Part shown: piece by piece, positions 37,195-45,404 of the stretch
Layout of the letters: every line of letters begins with the position of its first letter
Position numbering within the stretch: position 1 is the first letter of the stretch
Made by a program: the position numbers and the translations under genes
Assembly (NCBI GenBank): GCA_013205085.1
Contig: JABMLH010000003.1
Coordinates: forward strand, 434,001-498,000
Direction: 5' to 3'
DNA length: 64,000 bases
Source: Microbacteriaceae bacterium VKM Ac-2854
Lineage (GTDB): Bacteria > Actinomycetota > Actinomycetes > Actinomycetales > Microbacteriaceae
The notes under the pieces: generated by a model
Told to the model about the DNA's origin: nothing
Database searches by the model: none
Seen by the model: only the letters and a program-made list of their open reading frames with translations

Positions 37195-37725
37195 CTACAA
37201 CTCGAGGCCGTAGGCCCGGCTGGGCTCGACGCCGGGCGGGTTCTCGCGCGAGGGGAGGCGCACGAAGCCGAGGGTGTCGTAGAGGTGGTGCGCGGCGTAC
37301 ATGTCCGAGCCGCTGTTCATCACGACGCGCTCCACTCCGCGGGAACGTCCGAGTTCGATGACGAACTCGGTGAGCAGCCTGCCCAACCCGCGTCCCCGCG
37401 CGGCCGGGTCGACGGCGAGCAGGCGCCAGTCCAACTCGCCCGGGCGCCCGAGGGGCGTGAAGTTGCTGCCGGGGCGCGCCGTCGTCACGGTCGCCAGCAG
37501 GGCCCCCGTCGTTGCATCGACGGCCACCCAGACCTCGGCGACTTCTTCGTGCGCCGCGATGTCGAGCATCTGCGCCGCGTAGTCATCACCGATCTCGTAG
37601 TCGTGCCGGTACGCCGCCAGCCGCAACCGCCCGACAGCCTCGTGCTCGTCCGCACGGACGCGGCGCACGAGAACGCTCGGATCGGTCGAGGCGGGAGCGG
37701 CGGGCGTCGGAGTCGTGCTGGTCAC
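37195..37725 (-). CDS. GNAT-family N-acetyltransferase
   Basis: A 176-aa acetyl-CoA-dependent acyltransferase. The acetyl-CoA-binding motif A is [28 protein letters not shown] (R-G-x-G-L/R-G form). Motif B follows with [19 protein letters not shown] at 37725 gives VTSTTPTPA; the first 20 residues are Pro/Ala/Thr-rich and probably disordered. Substrate is unknown. It lies 50 bp after the class I aminotransferase gene on the same strand. Confidence 0.9.
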   Translation of the reverse strand: MTSTTPTPAAPASTDPSVLVRRVRADEHEAVGRLRLAAYRHDYEIGDDYAAQMLDIAAHEEVAEVWVAVDATTGALLATVTTARPGSNFTPLGRPGELDWRLLAVDPAARGRGLGRLLTEFVIELGRSRGVERVVMNSGSDMYAAHHLYDTLGFVRLPSRENPPGVEPSRAYGLEL

Positions 37726-37775
37726 GGATCGAGGGTACGTCCGCGCGCGCGGCTCCCACGGCAGATGACGAAGCC

Positions 37776-38957
37776 TTACGGCGCCGACACCGAACCCGCG
37801 CCGTCCGGCGCCGGGAGCAGCCCCAACCCGTGATCGAGATCGGCCGGATCCGCGGCCAGGCAGACCCGGATCCAGCCTTCCCCGGTTCTCCCGAACGCGC
37901 TGCCCGGCGCGACGGCGACCTTCGACTCGAGCAGGAACTCCTCCGCCCATCCCGCCACGTCGCCGCGCGTCGCGTGCGACATGTCGATCCAGAGGTAGAA
38001 GGCCCCCTCCGGCTCCCGGTAGCGGATGCCGCGGCGATCGAGCAGCGCTGTCGCACGACGCAGATTGGCCTCGTAGTGCGCCGCCGCCGCCACGACCGCG
38101 TCCTGCGGACCGGTCAGGGCGGCGAGCGCGGCCCGCTGATCCGGGCTGGCGACGCAACTGATCGCCGCCTCCTGCACGGTGACCATCGTCGTGGTGAATC
38201 CGGGCGGCGTGACGAGGTAGCCGACCCGGACGCCCGTCATCGCGTACGTCTTCGACAGCGAGAACACGCTGAGTACACGATCGTCGTCGTGGCCGAGCTG
38301 CTGGGCGATGGCAGCGAGGCTGACGTGCGGTCGGCCGTAGCTGAAGTACTCGTAGACCTCGTCGCTGATCACCCAGAGGTCGTGTTCGCGAGCGAAGAGC
38401 AGCAGGCTCTCGAGCACCTCCCGCGGGAACACGATGCCGAGCGGATTCGACGGCGAGTTCACGATCAGCACCCGCGTGCGGTCGGTGACGATGCGCTCGA
38501 GCTCCTCCAGGTCGGGCAGGAAGCCGTTCTCGGGGCGCAGGCTGTACGGCACCGGAACCGCTTCGATCATCCGGGCGTTCATCGTGAACGTCGTGTAGCC
38601 CGGGTCGGGCACGAGCACCTCGTCGCCGTGGCCGAGGGTGAGCGTCATCGCCTGGTAGAGCGCCTGCGTGCCGCCCACCGTGGCCCAGACCTGCTCGACA
38701 TCGACCGCGATGCCGTTGTCGCGGGCGAGCTTCGCGACGATCGCCTCCCGCAATGCCATGATCCCGCCGTTCGGGCCGTAGTTCGTGTCGTCCGCGGCCC
38801 ACGCTTCACGGGCGGCCTCGATGATGTGCGGTGCCACCGGCACATCGGGCTCACCGACGGCGAGGTAGGTGACGCCGTCCAGTCGCAGAGCGATCTCGAA
38901 CAGGCGGCGGATCCCGGACATCGGGACGGCGGGGATGTGATCGGCGAGTCGTGGCAT
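37776..38957 (-). CDS. Class I/II (AspC-like) aminotransferase
   Basis: A 393-aa fold-type I PLP aminotransferase. The Schiff-base lysine is K236 in [19 protein letters not shown]171 in SPSNPLG and D199 in ISDEVYEY bind PLP, and the C-terminal arginine is in EGWIRVCLA. The N-terminal [27 protein letters not shown] is usual. Amino-acid specificity cannot be called. It is transcribed away from rpsT, with 279 bp between the two starts. Confidence 0.92.
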   Translation of the reverse strand: MPRLADHIPAVPMSGIRRLFEIALRLDGVTYLAVGEPDVPVAPHIIEAAREAWAADDTNYGPNGGIMALREAIVAKLARDNGIAVDVEQVWATVGGTQALYQAMTLTLGHGDEVLVPDPGYTTFTMNARMIEAVPVPYSLRPENGFLPDLEELERIVTDRTRVLIVNSPSNPLGIVFPREVLESLLLFAREHDLWVISDEVYEYFSYGRPHVSLAAIAQQLGHDDDRVLSVFSLSKTYAMTGVRVGYLVTPPGFTTTMVTVQEAAISCVASPDQRAALAALTGPQDAVVAAAAHYEANLRRATALLDRRGIRYREPEGAFYLWIDMSHATRGDVAGWAEEFLLESKVAVAPGSAFGRTGEGWIRVCLAADPADLDHGLGLLPAPDGAGSVSAP

Positions 38958-39017
38958 CGGATTCAGCGTAGAGTGCGCAGCGGCGCGGAACCCGCGCGTC
39001 GGGCACCCGTGTCGCAG

Positions 39018-39046
39018 TTGTCCGTATGGATTCCGTGCGCTAAAGT
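39018..39046 (+). promoter_or_regulatory. rpsT promoter
   Basis: TTGTCC (39018-39023), a 17-bp spacer and TAAAGT (39041-39046) form a good vegetative promoter. Transcription from it would leave an untranslated leader of about 185 nt before rpsT, long for a single small ribosomal-protein gene. Confidence 0.7.
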
Positions 39047-39236
39047 TTCTTGTTGGCTTGCGCTCCACACCCGCGCGTCCCGAGCATCCGTGCTCGAGAC
39101 GGGATCCGGATCCGGAGCGATCAGAAGCCGGCGACCTCCAGTCGCACTGGCAGAGCACCTCTGTTCTCGCCAGAAGGGGCACTCCCGACGAGTAGCCGGC
39201 TGCACACACGCACATCCGAAGAAGAAGGTATTCCAC

Positions 39237-39497
39237 GTGGCAAACATCAAGTCGCAGATCAAGCGCAACCTCACCAACAAGAAGGCGACCGACCGCAACA
39301 AGGCCGTCAAGAGCGAGCTGAAGACCGCCGTGCGCGGCGTGCACAAGGCCATCGCCGCCGGCGACGCCACCGCTGCGGGCACCGCTCTCGCCCTCGCGGC
39401 GAAGAAGCTCGACAAGGCCGCCAGCAAGGGCGTCATCCACAAGAACCAGGCCGCGAACCGCAAGTCGGCCATCGCGAAGCAGGTCGCCGCGCTCTAA
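39237..39497 (+). CDS. rpsT: 30S ribosomal protein S20
   Basis: An 86-aa S20, the 16S rRNA-binding primary assembly protein. Sequence [38 protein letters not shown] and the C-terminal [27 protein letters not shown] are conserved. GTG at 39237 has AAGAAGG seven to ten bases upstream. Non-AUG starts are common for rpsT and may matter for its autoregulation. A double hairpin follows the stop. Confidence 0.98.
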   Translation: MANIKSQIKRNLTNKKATDRNKAVKSELKTAVRGVHKAIAAGDATAAGTALALAAKKLDKAASKGVIHKNQAANRKSAIAKQVAAL

Positions 39498-39506
39498 GCG
39501 CCGCGT

Positions 39507-39568
39507 CGCCCGCTGTCACAGCGGGCGTGCTCGAAGCGGGCCGTGATCCTCGGATCACGGCCCGCTTC
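39507..39568 (+). terminator. Tandem hairpin terminator after rpsT
   Basis: Two stems: CGCCCGCTG/CAGCGGGCG (39507-39527), then GAAGCGGGCCGTGATCC and its exact complement (39533-39568) with a 2-base centre. The second is a very stable terminator-like hairpin, followed by a mildly T-rich stretch. Confidence 0.85.
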
Positions 39569-39607
39569 TGCGTTCGCGTTCGAGCCCTGTTGCGTTTGAC
39601 TGGGGGC

Positions 39608-40510
39608 ATGACCTTCGACCTGCGCGGCCTGAGCGCCTTCCCGTTGACCCCGACGACCGAGACCGGAATCGACGAGCGGGCGGTGGCGCGGCTCGTCGAA
39701 CGCGCCGTCGAGGCGGGCGTCGACTCGATCGGGGCGCTCGGGAGTACCGGGGGCTACGCCTACCTCGATCGAGAGGAGCGCGGGCGCGTCACCCGACTGA
39801 TCGTCGGCGCGGCCGGAGAAGTGCCGGTCATGGTGGGCGTCGGTGCCGTACGCACGCGCAGCGTTCTCCAGCTGGCCGACGACGCGCAGCGCAACGGGGC
39901 CGCCGCGCTCCTGGTCGCTCCGGTGTCGTACCAGCCGCTGACCGATGACGAAGTGCTGGGCCTGTACACCGACGTGGCCGCCGTCGCATCGGTGCCGATC
40001 TGCGTCTACGACAACCCGGGCACGACCGGCTTCCACTTCAGCGACGAGTTGCACGCCGCTGTCGCCGCGCTGCCCGGCGTCGCGGCCGTCAAGATCCCGC
40101 CCGTCGCCGTGCCGGATGCCGCCGCTCGGATCGCGTCCCTGCGCCGGGTCCTGCCGGTCGGCCATGTGGTCGGGGTCAGCGGCGACTGGTTCGCTGCGCC
40201 GGCACTGAACGCCGGCGCCGACGGCTGGTTCAGCGTGATCGGCGGACTCTTTCCGGAAGCCGCCGTGGCGATCACCGCTGCAGCTCGTTCCGGCGACGCC
40301 GACGCGGCGAGCACGCTATCCGCCGCACTCGAACCGCTCTGGTCGCTCTTCCGCGCCCACGGCAGCCTCCGCGTGGTGGCGACGGCGAGCGAGATCCTCG
40401 GCTTCACCGGCTCGCCGAGCCTGCCGAAACCGCTGCGCAGCCTCGACGGCGACGACCGGCTCGCCGTCGCCATGGCCCTTCAGGCGGCGGGCCTGCACAA
40501 CGCCGGGTGA
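39608..40510 (+). CDS. DapA/NanA-family aldolase-type lyase
   Basis: A 300-aa class I aldolase of the dihydrodipicolinate synthase/N-acetylneuraminate lyase superfamily. The Schiff-base lysine is K162 in AAVKIPP, and the catalytic tyrosine Y134 is in VYDNPG. The substrate loop is GSTGGYAYL in place of the GTTGE of true DapA, and the genomic place is not near other lysine-pathway genes. It is therefore more likely another keto-acid aldolase than the lysine enzyme. It stands alone after rpsT and ends at a palindrome shared with holA. Confidence 0.88.
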   Translation: MTFDLRGLSAFPLTPTTETGIDERAVARLVERAVEAGVDSIGALGSTGGYAYLDREERGRVTRLIVGAAGEVPVMVGVGAVRTRSVLQLADDAQRNGAAALLVAPVSYQPLTDDEVLGLYTDVAAVASVPICVYDNPGTTGFHFSDELHAAVAALPGVAAVKIPPVAVPDAAARIASLRRVLPVGHVVGVSGDWFAAPALNAGADGWFSVIGGLFPEAAVAITAAARSGDADAASTLSAALEPLWSLFRAHGSLRVVATASEILGFTGSPSLPKPLRSLDGDDRLAVAMALQAAGLHNAG

Positions 40511-40519
40511 CCTCCCCCA

Positions 40520-40565
40520 GCGAAGAGTTGCAGCCCCTCGGCGCCCGGGGGCTGCAACTTCTCGC
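40520..40565. terminator. Bidirectional hairpin terminator, GAAAAGTTGCAGCCC family (copy 3)
   Basis: Arms GCGAAGAGTTGCAGCCCC and complement GGGGCTGCAACTTCTCGC. One A-to-G change is matched by a compensating change in the other arm, compared with copies 1 and 2. The element lies between the convergent DapA-like and holA genes. Confidence 0.85.
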
Positions 40566-40582
40566 CAGGAGGATTCGGGGGA

Positions 40583-41620
40583 TCAGCCGACGCGGCCGCG
40601 TGATGAGATGACGGTGACCATGCGCTCCAGCGCGTAGACCGGGTCGCGGCCTCCGCCCTTGACGTTCTCGTCCGTCTCGGCGACCGTCTCGATCGCGACG
40701 CCGAGGCCCTCTCCCGTCCAGCCCTGCAGATCGCGGCGGGCGCGATCGACCTGCCACGGCGCGAGCCCCATCCGCTGGGCGACCTGGTTCGAGCCGTCGC
40801 GGGAGCCGGCCACCTTCGCCATGGTGCGCAGCTTCATCGCGAACGCCGCGACGATCGGCACCGGGTCGGCTCCGGACGCGAGCGCGTGCCGCAGCGCGAT
40901 CAACGCGTCACCGTGCCGCCCCGCGATCGCCGAATCGGCCACGGCGAATGCGGTGGTCTCCACTCGACCGCCGTAGTACTTGCCGACGGTCGCCTCCGTG
41001 ATGTCGCCGGCGACATCGGAGATCAACTGCTGACAGGCCGCGGCCAGCTCATCCAGGTCGTCGGCGAACGCCGCGACCAGCGCCCGCACGGCTCCCGTCG
41101 CGGCCTTCTTGCCGGCCGCCCGGAACTCCGCGGCCGCGAAGTCGACTTTGTCGCTCTCGCGCTTGAGCTCGGCGCAGACGATCTCCACACCGTCGCCGAG
41201 ACCGCCGCGGATCGCGTCCAGCAACTTCTTGCCGCGCACTCCACCGCCGTGGCGGAGCACGAGCGTTGTGCTGTCGGCGGGATGCGCCAGGTAGTCGAGC
41301 GCCTCGACCAGGAAGGCGTCGGTGCCCTTCTCCACGTTGACGACGCGGATCAGCCGCGGCTCGTCGAAGAGCGACGGGCTCGCGAGCGTGATCAACTCCC
41401 CCGGCGCGTACGCGTCGGCCGAGATGTCGTTGACCTCGAGGCTCGGGTCCTCCGCGCGGAGGAAATCGCGCAGGAACCGCATCGTCCGCTCGGCGAGGAA
41501 TTTCTCCGGACCGGTGATCAGCACGACCGGCGCCGGCCGCGCCTGATTCCAGCTCAATTGCGGGATCGCGACCTTCGCCGACGTCTTCGCCGCGCCCCGC
41601 GCGGGTGCCCTGCCGGCCAT
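40583..41620 (-). CDS. holA: DNA polymerase III subunit delta
   Basis: A 345-aa clamp-loader delta subunit. Recognisable features are VVLITGPEKFLAERTMRFL at the N-terminus, then SLFDEPRLIRVVNVEKGTDAF, and the C-terminal SVATD-like helical region ending in YALERMVTVISSRG. The second of two in-frame ATGs (41620) is chosen because it has GGAGG five bases upstream. The neighbouring comEC frame runs 194 codons into this gene. The comEA-comEC-holA order is conserved in many bacteria. Confidence 0.94.
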   Translation of the reverse strand: MAGRAPARGAAKTSAKVAIPQLSWNQARPAPVVLITGPEKFLAERTMRFLRDFLRAEDPSLEVNDISADAYAPGELITLASPSLFDEPRLIRVVNVEKGTDAFLVEALDYLAHPADSTTLVLRHGGGVRGKKLLDAIRGGLGDGVEIVCAELKRESDKVDFAAAEFRAAGKKAATGAVRALVAAFADDLDELAAACQQLISDVAGDITEATVGKYYGGRVETTAFAVADSAIAGRHGDALIALRHALASGADPVPIVAAFAMKLRTMAKVAGSRDGSNQVAQRMGLAPWQVDRARRDLQGWTGEGLGVAIETVAETDENVKGGGRDPVYALERMVTVISSRGRVG

Positions 41621-43979
41621 CCGATCCTCCATTCGCCGCCGTCAAGACTACGGCGTCGCGCTCGCTCCAGACGGACAGCCCCTCGGGCCGCGCAGCGACC
41701 ACGACCAGCCCCTGTTGATCCGTTCGCTCGACGGTCGTGCCCCGATCCTGCAGCATCCGCACCGTCTTCGGTGCCGGGTGACCGTAGTCGTTGTCGGCGC
41801 CGACCGAGATCAGCCCCACCGAGGCGTGCAACACGTCGTAGAGCGCGGGACTCTGGTCGCCGGACCCGTGATGTGCGACCTTGACCACGTCGACCGGACC
41901 GACCTCGGTGAGCCGGGAGACCCGCCCCTGCTCCTCGGCGCCGAGGTCGCCGAGGAACACCGCCGACATGGCCCCGCCAATCGCATCCGGGGCCGCATCG
42001 ATCCGGAGCACGAGGCTCGCGGCGTTGCTCGTCCGGTTCGACGACGATTCCGGCCAATCGATCCGCCAACGCGCGGAGTCGAGCATCCCGTGCTCGCCGC
42101 GCTCGGCCCGGCGGACGGAGGCCCCGGACGCGGTCAGCCGATCCAGCAGCGCGTGATCGCCGGCGCGGGCCGGCGGCCCGACCAGCACCGCGTCGACGGA
42201 ACCCAGCACCGCGTCGATCCCGCCGACATGATCGAGGTCGTAGTGCGAGAGGACCAGCAGGTCGATGCGGCGCACGCCGAGTCGGCCGAGGCAGTCCCGC
42301 AGCGGCGCCGGGTCGGGACCGACGTCGACCAAGGCGACGGCCCCCGCCTCGCGCCACAGCACCGCATCCCCCTGCCCGACGTCGCATGCGGCGATCCGCC
42401 AATCGGGCGGAACGGAACCGGCACGGAGGATGGGAGTGGCGACGGCGGTCGCGCCGCCCACGACGAGACTCAGGACCAGCGCGCCGGCACCGACGCGTCG
42501 CGGGAGGCGCCAACGAGGCGATCGCGTCAGGAGCAGCAGTACGGCGAGAGTCAGCGCCGACAGGAGCAGGACCCCCGGGAGCCCCGGCAGCCACGGGATG
42601 CGCGGACTCGGCCACGACTCGGCGGCCCGCGCGATACTCGCGATCCACCACGCCGGCACGGCGGCCACCGCGATCGCGACGTCCGCCGCGGCCGGCCAGA
42701 CCGGAACCACCAAGCAGCCGATCAGACCGACACCCGTAGCGATGGGGGCGGCGGGTTCGGCCAGGAGATTCGCGACGACGCCGTAGAGCGGCAGACTCGG
42801 ATCGATGAGCACGATCGCCGGCTGACAGGCCAGCTGCGCCGCAGTCGGCACCGCCAGGGCGAGGGCGAGTGGGCGCGGCATAACGCCGGCGAGCCGATCC
42901 GCGATCGGCTCCGCGAGCAGGAGCAGTCCGGCCGTCGCCAGCACCGAGAGCACGAAGCCGAGCCGGGTCGCGATCGGAGGATCCGCGACCACGAGCACAA
43001 TGACGGCGAGCCAGAGCGCCGCCGCCGGTGCTCCGTCGCGATCCAGGAGTCGTGCGAGCAGCACCACGGTCGCCATCACCGCGGCTCGTACCACGCTGGG
43101 CTCGGGCGTCACCAGCAGCACAAAACCCGCGAGGGCCGCGAGCGCGACGAGCGTTCGCAGCCACACCCCGGCCCCGAACAGGGCGGCGAGCAGGAAGGCG
43201 GCCGCCACCACGACGGCGCAGTTGGCGCCGGAGACCGCGGTGAGATGGGTGAGCGAGGCCGTCCGCATCGCCTGCTCCAGCGACGGATCGAGCCGCGACG
43301 TGTCGCCGATCGCAAGGCCGGGGAGCAGTCCTCCCGCGTCGCCCTCGATCGCGGCGCTGCGGTCGAGGAAGCCGAGGCGCAGAGCGTCGGCCGCCGCTGC
43401 GAGCGGTGGAGCATCCCGCATGACGCGCGGCTCCTCGCTCGCCTGCAACAACGCTGTGGAGGCGACCGTTACCTCCGAGTCGCGGATCCGCCCGGTGACC
43501 TCCGCCTCGGCCCCGATCGGCAGCCGCGCCGTCGCCGCGGGCGCGAACACGCGCACCGGAGCCGCGAGTCCGGACGCCCCATCCAGCGTCCGCAGTGTCG
43601 CGTCGAACCAGACCGTCTCACCGCCCCACGAAGCGCCGGCCGCGCGCACCGCATGCGCGCCCGACTCCACCGTGACCGTCGCCGTCACGAGCGCTGCCGA
43701 TTCGACGGCGCTCGTCACGGCGGACGGATGCAGCACCGGCGCCCGCACCACCGCGGCGGTCGCGGCGAGCCCGGCCGCCGCGAGCGCGATCACACCGATC
43801 GCGAGTAGCCCGCGACGCCACCGGATCAGCGCCGCGAGCGCTAGTACTGCACCGAGAGCGCAGCCTCCGAGCAGTACCGGCGCGACCTCGGCGGCCGCCG
43901 ATATCGGCAGTGCGCCGACGACGTACGCCGCCGCCCACGCGCCGAGCGCGGCGGGAGCCAACACGAGATCGCGCCTCAC
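41049..43979 (-). CDS. comEC: ComEC/Rec2-family competence protein (frame lacks stop before holA)
   Basis: A polytopic DNA-uptake channel protein. The N-terminal OB-like region, the Competence domain (LTAVSGANCAVVVAAAFLLAALF and many helices, residues about 240-500) and the C-terminal metallo-beta-lactamase domain (DVGQGDAVLWREAG, LSHYDLDHVGGIDAV, KVAHHGSGDQ) are complete by about residue 780, the usual family length. The frame then continues without a stop through the holA start, giving 976 codons in all. The last 190 are Arg/Gly-rich, as expected of an out-of-frame reading of holA. The true end is probably near 41640; a TAG lies one frame away at about that point. GTG 43979 overlaps the comEA stop. 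Confidence 0.85.
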   Translation of the reverse strand: MRRDLVLAPAALGAWAAAYVVGALPISAAAEVAPVLLGGCALGAVLALAALIRWRRGLLAIGVIALAAAGLAATAAVVRAPVLHPSAVTSAVESAALVTATVTVESGAHAVRAAGASWGGETVWFDATLRTLDGASGLAAPVRVFAPAATARLPIGAEAEVTGRIRDSEVTVASTALLQASEEPRVMRDAPPLAAAADALRLGFLDRSAAIEGDAGGLLPGLAIGDTSRLDPSLEQAMRTASLTHLTAVSGANCAVVVAAAFLLAALFGAGVWLRTLVALAALAGFVLLVTPEPSVVRAAVMATVVLLARLLDRDGAPAAALWLAVIVLVVADPPIATRLGFVLSVLATAGLLLLAEPIADRLAGVMPRPLALALAVPTAAQLACQPAIVLIDPSLPLYGVVANLLAEPAAPIATGVGLIGCLVVPVWPAAADVAIAVAAVPAWWIASIARAAESWPSPRIPWLPGLPGVLLLSALTLAVLLLLTRSPRWRLPRRVGAGALVLSLVVGGATAVATPILRAGSVPPDWRIAACDVGQGDAVLWREAGAVALVDVGPDPAPLRDCLGRLGVRRIDLLVLSHYDLDHVGGIDAVLGSVDAVLVGPPARAGDHALLDRLTASGASVRRAERGEHGMLDSARWRIDWPESSSNRTSNAASLVLRIDAAPDAIGGAMSAVFLGDLGAEEQGRVSRLTEVGPVDVVKVAHHGSGDQSPALYDVLHASVGLISVGADNDYGHPAPKTVRMLQDRGTTVERTDQQGLVVVAARPEGLSVWSERDAVVLTAANGGSDGRQGTRAGRGEDVGEGRDPAIELESGAAGAGRADHRSGEIPRRADDAVPARFPPRGGPEPRGQRHLGRRVRAGGVDHAREPVALRRAAADPRRQRGEGHRRLPGRGARLPGASRRQHNARAPPRRWSARQEVAGRDPRRSRRRCGDRLRRAQARERQSRLRGRGVPGGRQEGRDGSRAGAGRGVRRRPG

Positions 43980-44632
43980 AGCGTCACCTGGTCCCGGAAC
44001 GCCTCCAGCGTCTTCTCGCCGATCCCGCTGACCTCGAGCAACTGATCGATCGATGTGAACGGACCGTTCTGCTCCCGGTACTCGACGATGCGCTGCGCCA
44101 TCGCCGGGCCGATCCGGGGCAACTCCTCCAGTTCCGCGGCGGTGGCGCCGTTCAGGCTCACCGCGCCGACACCCGAAGCGGCCGGCGCACCCCCGGCCGG
44201 CGCGGCCGCGACCGGCACCTCGCCCACCCGCGGCACCACGATCTGCTCGCCATCCGTCAACGGACGCGCCAGGTTCACCCCGCCGCGGTCCGCCTCCGCA
44301 GTGAACCCGCCGGCCGCGGCGATCGCATCGACCACCCGGTCGCCCGGATGCAGCACGAAGAGACCGGCGGTCGCGACCGCGCCGAGGACGTGCACGTACA
44401 ACGTGCCGGCGCTGGGCGCGACGACGGGAGTCGATGAACTCCCCGTCACGACCGGTGCCGCCACGGTCCGCGAGCTCCCGGCGGTGTTCAGCCCAGCAAC
44501 CAGCACGGCCGCGCCCAGTGCGAGCAGCACCAGCACCACTGCCGCGCCGACGCCGACCCGAACTCGATTCGGATCGACACGACGGCGAAGCTGCTCGGGC
44601 ACGCCGCCCGCGTCATCCTCATCCCACCGCAT
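43976..44632 (-). CDS. comEA: ComEA-family helix-hairpin-helix DNA-binding protein
   Basis: A 218-aa membrane-anchored DNA receptor. One transmembrane helix (residues about 25-48) follows a short cytoplasmic part. An SLBB-type domain comes next (YVHVLGAVATAGLFVLHPGDRVVDAIAAAGGFTAEAD), then an Ala/Gly linker and the two HhH motifs (LNGATAAELEELPRIGPAMAQRIVEYREQNGPFTSIDQLLEVSGIGEKTLEAFRDQ). It would bind incoming DNA outside the membrane and pass it to ComEC, whose gene it overlaps by 4 bp. No pilus genes are in the window, so competence is not shown. Confidence 0.94.
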   Translation of the reverse strand: MRWDEDDAGGVPEQLRRRVDPNRVRVGVGAAVVLVLLALGAAVLVAGLNTAGSSRTVAAPVVTGSSSTPVVAPSAGTLYVHVLGAVATAGLFVLHPGDRVVDAIAAAGGFTAEADRGGVNLARPLTDGEQIVVPRVGEVPVAAAPAGGAPAASGVGAVSLNGATAAELEELPRIGPAMAQRIVEYREQNGPFTSIDQLLEVSGIGEKTLEAFRDQVTL

Positions 44633-44696
44633 CCTTCGACGCTACGAAACCCTCGACACCCGTGTAGCGCTGATCCCGCCTCGCGGGACAACTCGG

Positions 44697-44735
44697 GCTC
44701 GATCAGGCCCTGTGGAGGAGCGGACCGAGCCGGAC
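44697..44735 (-). terminator. Hairpin after the unknown gene at 44797
   Basis: GGCTCG and CGAGCC pair around a loop containing CCCTGTGGAGGAGCGGACCG. The same 20-mer occurs in the hairpin at 45348-45389 on the other side of the 44797-45291 gene. Confidence 0.6.
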
Positions 44736-44796
44736 GGCCGCGCGGCACCACACGGTGACGAGAATCAGCAGCGGAGGCGGCACGGACACCGCCGGA

Positions 44797-45291
44797 TCAG
44801 GTCTCGAACCACGGCACGACGTGGATCCGACCTGACGTGCCGACCGCATCGATCGGCGCGGGGGCCACGCTCAGCACGAACGACGAATCGGCGGCGATTT
44901 CCTGCAACGTGACCACGTAGACCCCCGGCTCGACGGGCAATCGGGCCGAGTAGCCGGCGATCGGACGCTCGTCGGCGTACTGCGCCGCCATCGTCAACTG
45001 GGTGTAGTCCGTGACCCAGAGTCCACCGGCACCGACCTCGATCAAGCCGGAGGCGGCGCGGGTGGTTCTCTCCGATACGGCGCCGGCAACGAGAGCGAGT
45101 GGTTCATCGATCACGTCCGGGCCGGGGTACGCGACGAACAGGGCCCGAGCGTTCATCTGCTCGACGAATCGCTCGAGCAGCGCCGTCAGTGTCCAGTCTT
45201 CGTCGACGAATCCCGTGTACCGGTCCGGCGCGACGAGGCAGACGAAACCGTCCGAGTCGATCTCGAGAGGCGGTGAATCCGCGAGGTCCAT
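44797..45291 (-). CDS. Hypothetical protein
   Basis: A 164-aa acidic, soluble protein with no signal or membrane segment. I do not recognise its family. It has two hydrophobic-acidic halves: LEIDSDGFVCLVAPDRYTGFVDEDWTLTALLERFVEQMNARALFVAYPG, and a beta-rich end with GLWVTDYTQLTMAAQY and PVEPGVYVVTLQEIAADSSFVLSVAPAP. ATG at 45291 is chosen, with a GTG three codons upstream as alternative. It lies alone between leuS and comEA, and each of its flanks carries a hairpin with the same 20-base sequence, suggesting it may be an insertion in this otherwise conserved run. Confidence 0.75.
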   Translation of the reverse strand: MDLADSPPLEIDSDGFVCLVAPDRYTGFVDEDWTLTALLERFVEQMNARALFVAYPGPDVIDEPLALVAGAVSERTTRAASGLIEVGAGGLWVTDYTQLTMAAQYADERPIAGYSARLPVEPGVYVVTLQEIAADSSFVLSVAPAPIDAVGTSGRIHVVPWFET

Positions 45292-45347
45292 ACCGATCAC
45301 CGTAGCGCGGTCGAGTCCAGGCGGCGGCGAGTGCCCCGCCCTGCGAA

Positions 45348-45389
45348 TCGGGCCCGGCCCGCCCCTGTGGAGGAGCGGACCGGGCCCGA
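45348..45389 (-). terminator. leuS terminator hairpin
   Basis: TCGGGCCCGGCCCGC pairs with GCGGACCGGGCCCGA (one mismatch) just after the leuS stop. The loop contains CCCTGTGGAGGAG, shared with the hairpin at 44697-44735. Confidence 0.8.
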
Positions 45390-45404
45390 GCGGAGGGGTA
45401 TCGC

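Noticed and set aside
39608-40510. Lysine-pathway dapA.
   Set aside because: The GTTGE active-site loop is replaced by GSTGGY and no other lysine genes are adjacent, so only the superfamily is called.
41049-41640. A real C-terminal domain of ComEC.
   Set aside because: The sequence is Arg/Gly-rich, coincides with holA in another frame, and lies beyond the usual end of the family.
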